Source: Anaerolineae bacterium (GTDB taxonomy: Bacteria; Chloroflexota; Anaerolineae; Aggregatilineales; Aggregatilineaceae). Taken from it: a stretch of 47,958 nucleotides of DNA. Made by a program: the position numbers and the translations under genes. Positions 16,655 through 24,267 of the stretch are shown one piece after another. The DNA is taken from contig JAFGHR010000002.1 in assembly GCA_016930015.1 (NCBI GenBank), forward strand, positions 1 to 47,958. Reading direction: 5' to 3'. The stretch's first letter is position 1, and every line of letters starts with the position of its first letter. The notes beneath the pieces were generated by a model that had not been told where the DNA came from, did not search any database, and saw nothing but the letters and a program-made list of their open reading frames with translations.

Positions 16655-19074
16655 ATTGGACGCCGACTCACAATCCCTGGCGCCGGACGGTGATCGGCGT
16701 TTGCCTGATCGTGTTATGCGTGGCGGCTTATTTTGTCACGTACAACGGCTACGCCGTGAGCCGTGACGAGTGGCTGTTGTTCGACGCTACTGAAAGCCTT
16801 GCCCGGCGCGGCAACCTGCGGCTGAATTATGAATACGACTCGTATGTCCCGAAATCGCTGGACGAAGCGCGTCCGCTGGCGGTGGATACCGAACCCCTGC
16901 AACCGCTGCTGGCGGCGGGATTGTTTCGAGTCGGACAAGCGCTGCCCGCTGTTGGGTTGGCGCATACTGTATGGTTGTTCAATATCCTGGTCACAGCCCT
17001 GACGCTGGCAACGTTTTACGCTTACGGGCTGGCGCTCGGCTACCGGGCGCGTGTAGTCGCGCTGGCGGCGGCAGCGCTGGGACTGGGCACCATCATCTGG
17101 CCGTACAGCCGGACGTTTTTCCGCGAGCCGCTGTTTACCCTGCTGGCCCTGCTGAGCGTGTACCTCATGCGGCGGCTGCGATGCACCCTGACCGGCGGCG
17201 CGCACCTGCTGCTCACCGTTGCCCTGACGGTAGTATTCGGGGCTGTATACGCCAGCGCGGTGTTATCCAAAGAAGTCGCGATTCTGATCCTGCCCGCGAT
17301 CCTGATCGAAGCGCTGCCGTCACGCTTAACGCGCGTGCGTGTGCCACGCCGCATGATTACCACGCTCGCCGCGCTGGTGGTCCTGGGCGTCGTTTTTGTC
17401 CTGATCCTGTCAAACGCTGAAGCGCTGTTCGGGATCAACATGGCGCGTTACGATCCCGGCCACCGCCTGGATCAGGCACGTTACAACTTTTCGGACATGT
17501 CCGAAGCGTTAAAAGGGTACCTGTTCAGCCCGGCGCGCGGCATCTTGTTCTATTCGCCGGTGCTGCTGTTGGGATTCTTCGGCTGGCCGCGACTGGTCCG
17601 CCAGCGCCAATGGCGCCAGATCATCATGCCGCTGGCCGTGCTGGTGTCGTTTGTGCTCGGTTATGCGTTTGTACGCGGGGCCGAACAATGGTACGGCGGT
17701 TCGGGATGGGGTTCGCGTTACCTCGTCCCGGTGGCCCCGTTTGTGGCGCTGTGGCTGCTGCCGGTTTTCGAGACTCTGCTCGAACGCGGGGCGGCATGGT
17801 GGGCGCGCCTGGGAGCCGGGCTTGTTTTCCTGATCAGCCTGGGCGTTCAACTGCTCGCCGCTGCCGTGCCGTATACCCTGTACACGGATATCCTGGCCGA
17901 ACAACAGCCGCCGGTCATCCCCTGGGATGAGGGGGCCTGGAGCTGGCGCTGGTCGCCGTTTCGCGTGCTGGTCGATCAAATCGGCGAGCAGGAGCTTGAT
18001 TTCGCCTGGGCCTATGCCGTGGGTGATACGTGGCTGCTGCCGGTGTTAAACGCAGGGCTGGCGGCGCTATCCCTGGCCTGGCTCGCTTGGTGGATCACAC
18101 ACCAGAACGGCACACGCACCACGGCGCTGATCACGCTCGGTTCGGTCGGAACAGCCGCCGCCGTCACGTTGGGCCTGGGCTTATACGCTGTCCGGCAGGA
18201 CCCGCGCTACTTTGGCGACTTTGACCCTACCCGCGATCTGCTCGCCATGCTGGAACCGGCGCTTCAAGACGACGATGTGATCGCGCTCAACGACGATCAC
18301 TATGCCGAGTTCTTCATGAACTATTACCGGCAAACGCGCCCGCCTGTATTCACACTGCGGGTATCCCCCGGCGAGCGCACCAGCCCGGAACACACGCCCG
18401 GCGTCGTATCACCTAATCCTGACGCGCTAGTGGCACCCTCGACGACGGTCACGCTGGGTTATTTCGCGGGTCAGTATGAGCGCGTGTGGCTGGTGATCAA
18501 CAGCAGCCCGTTTGTCACGTGGTCCACGCGCCCGGTCGAGCACTACCTGGCCCGCCACTACTTCCCCGTCAGCGAGATCAAATCCACCGACACCGCGCGC
18601 GCCGTCTTGTTCGACTTCACGCCCGCACCGCAGGCAGCAGCACCGGAATGGGCTTCTCAGCCCGTGAATGCCACCTTTGGCGGCAACCTGACGCTGTCGG
18701 GCTTCGACATCCCCGGCGGTGTCACACGTGATCCCGGTGACGTGCTGCCGGTATCACTGCTGTGGGAAGCCGCCGCCCCCGTCGCCGAGGACTATACGGT
18801 CGGCCTGTTCCTGATGACGCCGGACGGCAGCCTTGCCGCCCAGCGCGATTCGCTGCCGGTCAACGGGTTCGAGCACACCCAATCCTGGCGTCCCGGTTCG
18901 TTCTACCGCGATAACCACGGCCTCGCGCTGCCGGATTCACTGCCGCCCGGCGAGTATGAACTGTGGGTGGTCGTCTACTGGTGGCAGGAACCGGAAAACC
19001 GGCTGGCGGTAACCGGTGCTAGCGGCGAGCCAATCGGCAGCCACGTAGTGCTGACCACGATCACGATCGAATAA
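16651..19074 (+). CDS. Large polytopic membrane protein, GT-C glycosyltransferase-like
   Basis: 807 residues. The first hydrophobic helix (about 12-33) leads into SRDEWLLFDATESLARRG, a DE-containing first outer loop as in GT-C/ArnT/PMT-type transferases that use polyprenyl-phosphate sugars. Around ten more helices follow up to about residue 510. The C-terminal region after residue 520 is largely extracytoplasmic: it includes LEPALQDDDVIALNDDHYAEFF, VWLVINSSPFV, and a beta-rich tail (GNLTLSGFDIPGGVTRDPGDVLPVSLLWEA), a repeat-like domain seen at the end of many such proteins. The start overlaps the upstream GT4 gene by four bases. It is the last gene of the glycan cluster. Donor, acceptor and the role of the tail domain are unknown. 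Confidence 0.75.
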   Translation: MNWTPTHNPWRRTVIGVCLIVLCVAAYFVTYNGYAVSRDEWLLFDATESLARRGNLRLNYEYDSYVPKSLDEARPLAVDTEPLQPLLAAGLFRVGQALPAVGLAHTVWLFNILVTALTLATFYAYGLALGYRARVVALAAAALGLGTIIWPYSRTFFREPLFTLLALLSVYLMRRLRCTLTGGAHLLLTVALTVVFGAVYASAVLSKEVAILILPAILIEALPSRLTRVRVPRRMITTLAALVVLGVVFVLILSNAEALFGINMARYDPGHRLDQARYNFSDMSEALKGYLFSPARGILFYSPVLLLGFFGWPRLVRQRQWRQIIMPLAVLVSFVLGYAFVRGAEQWYGGSGWGSRYLVPVAPFVALWLLPVFETLLERGAAWWARLGAGLVFLISLGVQLLAAAVPYTLYTDILAEQQPPVIPWDEGAWSWRWSPFRVLVDQIGEQELDFAWAYAVGDTWLLPVLNAGLAALSLAWLAWWITHQNGTRTTALITLGSVGTAAAVTLGLGLYAVRQDPRYFGDFDPTRDLLAMLEPALQDDDVIALNDDHYAEFFMNYYRQTRPPVFTLRVSPGERTSPEHTPGVVSPNPDALVAPSTTVTLGYFAGQYERVWLVINSSPFVTWSTRPVEHYLARHYFPVSEIKSTDTARAVLFDFTPAPQAAAPEWASQPVNATFGGNLTLSGFDIPGGVTRDPGDVLPVSLLWEAAAPVAEDYTVGLFLMTPDGSLAAQRDSLPVNGFEHTQSWRPGSFYRDNHGLALPDSLPPGEYELWVVVYWWQEPENRLAVTGASGEPIGSHVVLTTITIE

Positions 19075-19206
19075 ATATCACCAGCCCAGCCGCGTGATAA
19101 AACACCTGTTTCGTCAGGCCTACCAAGTCGGGTTATACTTCGCCAACATCATACACACACCTGTCAAGTGGCGTAAGTGATCACAATTCGAAGGAGCAGC
19201 CAGCAA

Positions 19207-19959
19207 ATGGCACTACGCGGCGTTATCTTTGACATGGGCGGCACCTTGCTGCACTACACCACCCCTAACGGTAATTGGGAAGATACGGAAAAAATCGGCG
19301 CACGCGGTGTATATCACTGCCTGCGAGAGCGCGGTTACACGCTGCCGCCAGAAGATACTGCGCTCGATGCAGCCTGGGACTTTGCAGAGTCGGTCTGGCA
19401 GACGCTGCTGGGCGATTATAATGTGGACGAGCTAAAACTGGCCCCCTATCTGGTGCGGCTTGCCGGGGAATGGGGCGTTGACGGCCTGCCACCCGACATC
19501 GGGGATACACTGGCGCAGGCGTATATGTCATCCGTCCAGGCTTGTGTACATCCACTGGCCGGAGTTCAGGAGATGCTGCGCGGCCTGCAAGATCGCGGCT
19601 TGCGGATCGGTTTGATTTCCAACACGACATGGCCCGGCGAGGCACATCGCTATGACCTGGATCGCTTTGGGCTGATACCCTTTCTTGACCACCTGGTTTT
19701 TTCCGCCGATGCCGCCGCCTGGAAGCCAGACTCGGCAGTCTTCCGGTTGAGTTTATCGGCGCTCAACCTGGAGCCGGGCGAAGCATGTTACGTGGGTGAC
19801 AGCCTGATCTTTGACGTGTGGGGCGCTCAACGGGCCGGAATGCGCGGGGTATGGATCGAACAGGCGGCCCCCTGGGTACCTGACGGCATGACGATCACAC
19901 CGGATGCCACTATTGCCACGCTCCCGGAACTGCTCGATATCGTGGATGACTGGCGCTAG
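19207..19959 (+). CDS. HAD-superfamily hydrolase
   Basis: 250-residue cytoplasmic HAD protein. Motif I is VIFDMGGTLLHY: nucleophile D9 is present, but the residue two later, normally the acid/base Asp, is glycine (DMG). Motif II is GLISNTTWPG, motif III is the Lys in AAAWKPDSAVF, and motif IV is CYVGDSLIFDVWGAQRAGM. The Gly at the acid/base position occurs in some phosphatases of the superfamily but changes the expected catalysis. The start at 19207 is favoured by AAGGAG ten bases upstream; a GTG at 19177 would add ten residues. A possible -10 box TATACT is at 19134-19139. The substrate is not predictable. Confidence 0.9.
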   Translation: MALRGVIFDMGGTLLHYTTPNGNWEDTEKIGARGVYHCLRERGYTLPPEDTALDAAWDFAESVWQTLLGDYNVDELKLAPYLVRLAGEWGVDGLPPDIGDTLAQAYMSSVQACVHPLAGVQEMLRGLQDRGLRIGLISNTTWPGEAHRYDLDRFGLIPFLDHLVFSADAAAWKPDSAVFRLSLSALNLEPGEACYVGDSLIFDVWGAQRAGMRGVWIEQAAPWVPDGMTITPDATIATLPELLDIVDDWR

Positions 19960-19985
19960 GGAAACGTTACCAGACCATAACCAAT

Positions 19986-20708
19986 ATGACCCGACAAAAC
20001 ACGCCTGACAACGTATTCGATAGACTCACCGGTCGTACAATCACTGTCCGCCATCGCCGCCGTATTCCCATCTGGGTGATCATTGTTGTTTTTGTAGGCG
20101 TGATCGCCGCCGGGGCGATTGGCTACTTTCTGCTTGCGCCGCTGGACGCCCCGATTCCTGATGGCGTGGATACACATTACGCGGGACTGGAACGCGGCTA
20201 CACCGATCAGGGATTCCCTCGTTTAGGCAGCGCCGACGCACCAACGCTCGTTGAGGACTTCTCTAGTTTTGCGTGCCCACACTGCCGGGATTTTCACGAT
20301 GGGCCGTTTAACGGATTGCTGGACGAGATCGCCGCCGGGCAGGTCCAGTTTGTGTTTATTCCACTGCCCCACATCGGCATGGGGGCGAATTCCGCCGCTA
20401 AAGGGGCGCTGTGCGCCGGGGAACAGGGCCAGTTCTGGGAAATGCACGACGTGTTATTCTCGTGGCAGGAAAAATTTATATTTTCGACCTTTAATGAACG
20501 CCGTATTAACAAGGGAGCGCGAAACCTGGGGCTGGACGCTGACGCATTCGAAACGTGTATGAATGACGATCAGGTTGAACAGGTGCTCGACTGGGCGCGG
20601 GCAGAATTCGACCGGCGCGGGCTGCGCGGCACGCCCAGTTTTTTCATTGACGGCCAGCGCGTGCAGGATTATCGTGAATTTGAAACGATTGGCGCATCAT
20701 TAGATTAA
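19986..20708 (+). CDS. Membrane-anchored DsbA-like thiol-disulfide oxidoreductase
   Basis: 240 residues: a basic N-terminus (VRHRRRIP), one membrane helix at about 29-51, then an extracytoplasmic thioredoxin-fold domain of the DsbA/BdbD class. The redox motif is CPHC at 97-100 within DFSSFACPHCRDFH, followed by FVFIPLPHIGMGANSAAKGALCAGEQGQFWEMHDVLF, characteristic of this family, and the cis-Pro loop GTPSFFIDGQRV. It likely forms or shuffles disulfides in exported proteins. A partner such as DsbB or VKOR is not seen in this window. The gene follows the HAD gene by 26 bases and precedes the M19 dipeptidase by 16 bases, suggesting one transcript. Confidence 0.92.
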   Translation: MTRQNTPDNVFDRLTGRTITVRHRRRIPIWVIIVVFVGVIAAGAIGYFLLAPLDAPIPDGVDTHYAGLERGYTDQGFPRLGSADAPTLVEDFSSFACPHCRDFHDGPFNGLLDEIAAGQVQFVFIPLPHIGMGANSAAKGALCAGEQGQFWEMHDVLFSWQEKFIFSTFNERRINKGARNLGLDADAFETCMNDDQVEQVLDWARAEFDRRGLRGTPSFFIDGQRVQDYREFETIGASLD

Positions 20709-20724
20709 AGAATTAAGAGGATTT

Positions 20725-21813
20725 ATGGAACCGATACTTGTTGATGCCCACCAGGATATCGCCTGGAATTATATCAATAATTATCGTGACTTTACCCGCA
20801 GCGCCTGGTACAAGCGCCGCCGTGAAACCGATCCGGTGTTTCTACGGCGATACGGTCACTGCATGATTGGGCTGCCGGAAGTCATGCTGGGCCGTATTGC
20901 CGTCATTTGTGCCAGTATTTTTGTGTCACCGGTAGGCGCCACACTGTATCCCGACGAAAAAATCACGTACAGCACGCCCGACGAAGCCTATCGCCGGGGT
21001 ATCGAACAACTGGATTATTATCACAAGCTGGCCGATGAGAACGAGCAAATCGACCTGGTGCTCACACAAGCTGACCTGGACGCCGTGCTGAAAACATGGG
21101 ATACAGGTACCGACCTGCCCGATCATCACATCGGGTTGATCGTGTTGATGGAGGGAGCCGATCCGATCATCGACCCGGCACAGCTTGAGGAATGGTACGC
21201 GCGCGGGCTGCGTGTCATTGGGCCAGCCTGGACGGCAACCCGCTACAGCGGCGGCACACACGCGCCCGGCCCACTGACCGACTTGGGGCGCGAGCTGCTG
21301 GACATTATGGCGGACCTGAATATGGTGCTGGACCTGGCTCACATGACCCCGGAAGCCTGCCAGGAAGCATTAGATCGTTATGACGGCCCCCTGATTGCCA
21401 GCCACGCCAATCCGCTGCACTTCCGGCGTAACCGCCCCGACCGCAACCTGTCCGACGACACGATTCGCCGTATTGCTGAGCGGGACGGTGTGATCGGCAT
21501 CATGCCGTATAACCTGTTTCTCGTAGATGGCTGGCGACTTGGCGATCGTAAAGATGCCGCTACAATGGATACAGTCATCGCCGCGATCGATCACGTGTGC
21601 CAGATGATCGGCAGCGCACAGCACGTGGGTATTGGCAGTGATTTTGACGGCGGGTTTGGCGAAGAATCAGCACCGGTCGGGTTTAGCACGGTCGATGACC
21701 TGCTCAGCCTCGGCCCGGCGCTGCGCGAGCGTGGGTATGCGTTGGATGACGTTTCAGCGATTTTGAGTGATAATTTTTTGCGTGTATTACGGGCAGGACT
21801 GCCAGATAAGTAA
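20725..21813 (+). CDS. M19-family (renal-type) dipeptidase
   Basis: Zinc-dependent dipeptidase of 362 residues in the amidohydrolase TIM-barrel superfamily. Metal ligands fit H9 and D11 in VDAHQDIAWN, the Glu in LMEGADPI and the His residues in LDLAHMTPE and IASHANPLHFR. The segment NLSDDTIRRIAERDGVIGIM and HVGIGSDFDGGFG are diagnostic. It has no signal peptide, so it is probably cytoplasmic, unlike the mammalian membrane enzyme. Relatives cleave dipeptides, including D-amino acid ones. The ATG is preceded by AGAGG. It is followed by a small membrane protein gene six bases downstream. Confidence 0.94.
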   Translation: MEPILVDAHQDIAWNYINNYRDFTRSAWYKRRRETDPVFLRRYGHCMIGLPEVMLGRIAVICASIFVSPVGATLYPDEKITYSTPDEAYRRGIEQLDYYHKLADENEQIDLVLTQADLDAVLKTWDTGTDLPDHHIGLIVLMEGADPIIDPAQLEEWYARGLRVIGPAWTATRYSGGTHAPGPLTDLGRELLDIMADLNMVLDLAHMTPEACQEALDRYDGPLIASHANPLHFRRNRPDRNLSDDTIRRIAERDGVIGIMPYNLFLVDGWRLGDRKDAATMDTVIAAIDHVCQMIGSAQHVGIGSDFDGGFGEESAPVGFSTVDDLLSLGPALRERGYALDDVSAILSDNFLRVLRAGLPDK

Positions 21814-21819
21814 CTCACC

Positions 21820-22302
21820 ATGGATAGATTTGTTCAGGTCAGTATCACAATTGGGGCACTCGGTATCGTCATCACTTTGATCGGTTTGTTTCCTGCCATC
21901 GCCGGGCTTGAAACCACGGAAGAAGTTGGTGTATTACAGGTATTGGTCATCCTGGCCGGGTTTAGCCTGCTGTTTGTGGCCGCCTATGCATTTGCCAAAC
22001 AAACATTTTTTACCGGTATGCCAAGCACGCTGGCCCAGGATATTGGCGTTCGCCTGACCATGACCGGCATGTTGATTGCAGGCGCCGCAGGCATGGCGGA
22101 TGTACTGGGATTTGGCAGCCACGGCCCAACCGAAGACACGCGCCCACTGCTCGGTGAGTGGCAGGCGGTCGCATTCATTGGCGGGTTTTTGATCGCGTCG
22201 TCGGGTGTCATGATCTACACGCTCTTTGGCCCGTCGCAGGATCAACCTGAGCAGAACAACGCGTCAGATGACACGACCGAGAACGACTCCGAAAAACGCT
22301 AG
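21820..22302 (+). CDS. Small integral membrane protein, unknown function
   Basis: 160 residues with four predicted membrane helices: about 7-29 (ITIGALGIVITLIGLFPAIAGL), 38-60 (VLQVLVILAGFSLLFVAAYAF), 80-100 (RLTMTGMLIAGAAGMADVLGF) and 114-136 (VAFIGGFLIASSGVMIYTLFG). The C-terminal tail is acidic and polar (DQPEQNNASDDTTENDSEK). I do not recognise the family. It starts six bases after the dipeptidase stop, so it is probably co-transcribed. Its end overlaps the convergent M50B-like gene by four bases. Confidence 0.75.
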   Translation: MDRFVQVSITIGALGIVITLIGLFPAIAGLETTEEVGVLQVLVILAGFSLLFVAAYAFAKQTFFTGMPSTLAQDIGVRLTMTGMLIAGAAGMADVLGFGSHGPTEDTRPLLGEWQAVAFIGGFLIASSGVMIYTLFGPSQDQPEQNNASDDTTENDSEKR

Positions 22303-23186
22303 GCGGCCCGATTGTTTCGGGCAGGCTGAATCAAGCTGACATAAACGGCTGCACCAAACACCAGGATATCAATCGTTATCCACACCAGCGCCCATATCGT
22401 TGCTGATCCGCCGACCTCATGCGCCATAACAGTCGCATCGTTGTGCGGCATCATACTGGATGGCAGCGAGATGATCTTGAGCAGAATCCACACATCGGTG
22501 ATCGCCTGCAACCCCGTCAAAAATGCCAGGAAATTGAGTATCACCAGGGTAATGTCACGATTGGCAAAACACCCGATCAAGACCAGCACCAGCGCACTCA
22601 CCAACCCGACCACAATTGTGAGCAGGTTGTCTTCACTAACAAACGCCATGGTCATCAGGCAGCCTGCGGCCACCAGCATCAGACCGGCATACCGGCCCTG
22701 GTCCGTCTCGCGTGTGAGAATCAGGTACAAGGCCACTATAATTACAACAGCAACCAGGACCAACTCGATCAGATTGAGGTTATACAGACTGATGCCGGTG
22801 TACAGCAGCGTCAACGTGCCGATCAACAGGCCAAGCCCAATAGCAACGGAGCCAGGGCGCCCGGTGCGGTTGGTCAAAAACAGCAGCGCGGCGCCGAATA
22901 ACGCCGAGCCAATATAACCTGCCTGGATAATGACAAAACGCGAGCCGCCGCTGGTATAGGCCAACCCCGCGCCATGTTTGCTGACTTCGAACCGCAGAAA
23001 CGAGCCGCCGGTTACAATTGCGGACGTACCGTGGCCCAGTTCATGGATCATCGTCACAAACAGGCGAAAGGGATACGTCACAAAGGACACACCTTGCACC
23101 TGCCACAACACAAACGCCACCAAAAACGCGACAAACGCAAGGATTAAGTCACGATACTTCCCGGTTGTTCTAAGTAAGTTATCCAT
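22299..23186 (-). CDS. M50B-like membrane peptidase
   Basis: About 295 residues with eight or more hydrophobic helices. The zinc motif HELGH is in TMIHELGHGTSAIVTGG, as in M50-type site-2 proteases, and is followed by RFEVSKHGAGLAYTSGGSRFVIIQAGYIGSALFGA, the pattern of the M50B-like group. Site-2 relatives cleave within membranes, but the substrate of this subgroup is unknown. I chose the ATG at 23186 (MDNLLRTTGKYRDL), which has AGAGG upstream; a longer frame to 23261 would add 25 residues that overlap the divergent gene at 23253. It is convergent with the four-helix protein and divergent from the TIM-barrel gene. Confidence 0.88.
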   Translation of the reverse strand: MDNLLRTTGKYRDLILAFVAFLVAFVLWQVQGVSFVTYPFRLFVTMIHELGHGTSAIVTGGSFLRFEVSKHGAGLAYTSGGSRFVIIQAGYIGSALFGAALLFLTNRTGRPGSVAIGLGLLIGTLTLLYTGISLYNLNLIELVLVAVVIIVALYLILTRETDQGRYAGLMLVAAGCLMTMAFVSEDNLLTIVVGLVSALVLVLIGCFANRDITLVILNFLAFLTGLQAITDVWILLKIISLPSSMMPHNDATVMAHEVGGSATIWALVWITIDILVFGAAVYVSLIQPARNNRAA

Positions 23187-23252
23187 CAAACTGCCTCTTA
23201 GTGCAGGCAACAAAACCGTTACCGCCCATACGCTGAAAGGACATTCTGACTC

Positions 23253-24152
23253 ATGGCACAATCAACATCTGATCCGGTTCGTTTCGGAACCGTTGGCAGT
23301 CCCCAAACTACACCCCGTTCCGGTACGCTCGCCGCCATCGAACACATGCGCGATTTGGGCATGGATCACCTGGAGATCGCATGGGTTCATAGTGTCCGGG
23401 TATCCGACGAAACGTGCGCGACTATCAAAACCGGCGGCCAAAAACACGCCATCACCCTGAGTATACACGCGCCCTATTATATCAACCTGAACAGTCAGAC
23501 GGCTGAACTCATGCGCAAGAGCGATGAACGGTTGCTGTTGGCAGCGCGCAAAGGGTTTTTAGCCGGAGCAACGGATATCGTATTTCATCCCGGCTCCTAT
23601 CATAATCAGTCCTCTGATTTAGTATACGAGCGTGTTAAAGAGAAGTTGCTGGAAATACGCGGTATTCTGGATGATGAAGGCGTCGATGTGACACTCCGAC
23701 CGGAAACAATGGGGAAAGTAGCGGCATTTGGAACACTCGACGAGCTGTTACAACTCAGCCGCGACATTCCGGGCGTGCTGCCGTGTATCGACTTTGCCCA
23801 TCTGCATGCCCGTGCCGGGGACGGCTCGATGAACAGTTACGACGAATTCGCCGCGATTTTTAAAGCGGTCAAAGCCGCGCTCGGTAACGACGGGTTACAT
23901 ACCTTACACGCGCATATGTCCGGCATTGCCTATGGCCCGCGCGGTGAAAAACATCACCTGCCGCTTAATGAAGCCGATCTACGCTATCGTGACCTGCTGC
24001 AAGCCCTGGTGGATTTTGACGTACATGGCTCTGTCGCCGTTGAAGCGCCGGAACCGTTCCACGTCGCCGATGCCTTAACCCTGCAAGCCACCTATCGCCG
24101 GCTTCGGCAACAAAAGGCGGCCACATCCAGCGACACCGCCGAGAAATCGTAG
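23253..24152 (+). CDS. Endonuclease IV-like TIM-barrel protein (AP endonuclease family 2)
   Basis: 299 residues. The fold is a metal-binding TIM barrel shared by endonuclease IV and sugar-phosphate isomerases. Conserved segments are SIHAPYYINL, IVFHPGSYH, LRPETMGKVAAFG, PCIDFAHLHARAGD, LHAHMSGIAYGPRGEKHHLPL and VAVEAPEP. The HxHxSG and GEKxHLPL segments and the PETMGK motif fit endonuclease IV better than xylose-isomerase-like sugar enzymes, so AP-site cleavage in base excision repair is my preferred role. Of note, a family 4 uracil glycosylase lies 13 kb away. The start ATG has AAAGGA upstream and follows a divergent gene. Confidence 0.8.
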   Translation: MAQSTSDPVRFGTVGSPQTTPRSGTLAAIEHMRDLGMDHLEIAWVHSVRVSDETCATIKTGGQKHAITLSIHAPYYINLNSQTAELMRKSDERLLLAARKGFLAGATDIVFHPGSYHNQSSDLVYERVKEKLLEIRGILDDEGVDVTLRPETMGKVAAFGTLDELLQLSRDIPGVLPCIDFAHLHARAGDGSMNSYDEFAAIFKAVKAALGNDGLHTLHAHMSGIAYGPRGEKHHLPLNEADLRYRDLLQALVDFDVHGSVAVEAPEPFHVADALTLQATYRRLRQQKAATSSDTAEKS

Positions 24153-24161
24153 GCTGGCCGT

Positions 24162-24190
24162 TTGGTCCTCATAAACGAGAGCGGTATTAT
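24162..24190 (+). promoter_or_regulatory. Predicted promoter of the SUMF1-fold gene
   Basis: TTGGTC (24162-24167), a 17-base spacer and TATTAT (24185-24190), a good match to a sigma-70-type promoter. It begins 10 bases after the stop of the endonuclease IV-like gene; the start would be near 24197, leaving a leader of about 70 bases before the ATG at 24268. Confidence 0.5.
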
Positions 24191-24267
24191 TAATGGGCGT
24201 CTGCGGGATGCGATATCCGGTTAGGATACGCTCGCTCGCAGATACCAATGAGTAAGGAGTATGCCAC

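Noticed and set aside
22419..22917. Two plus-strand frames of about 160 codons over the M50B-like gene
   Set aside because: They are antisense to a gene with an intact HELGH motif and helices; the translated products are low in hydrophobic order and look like shadows.
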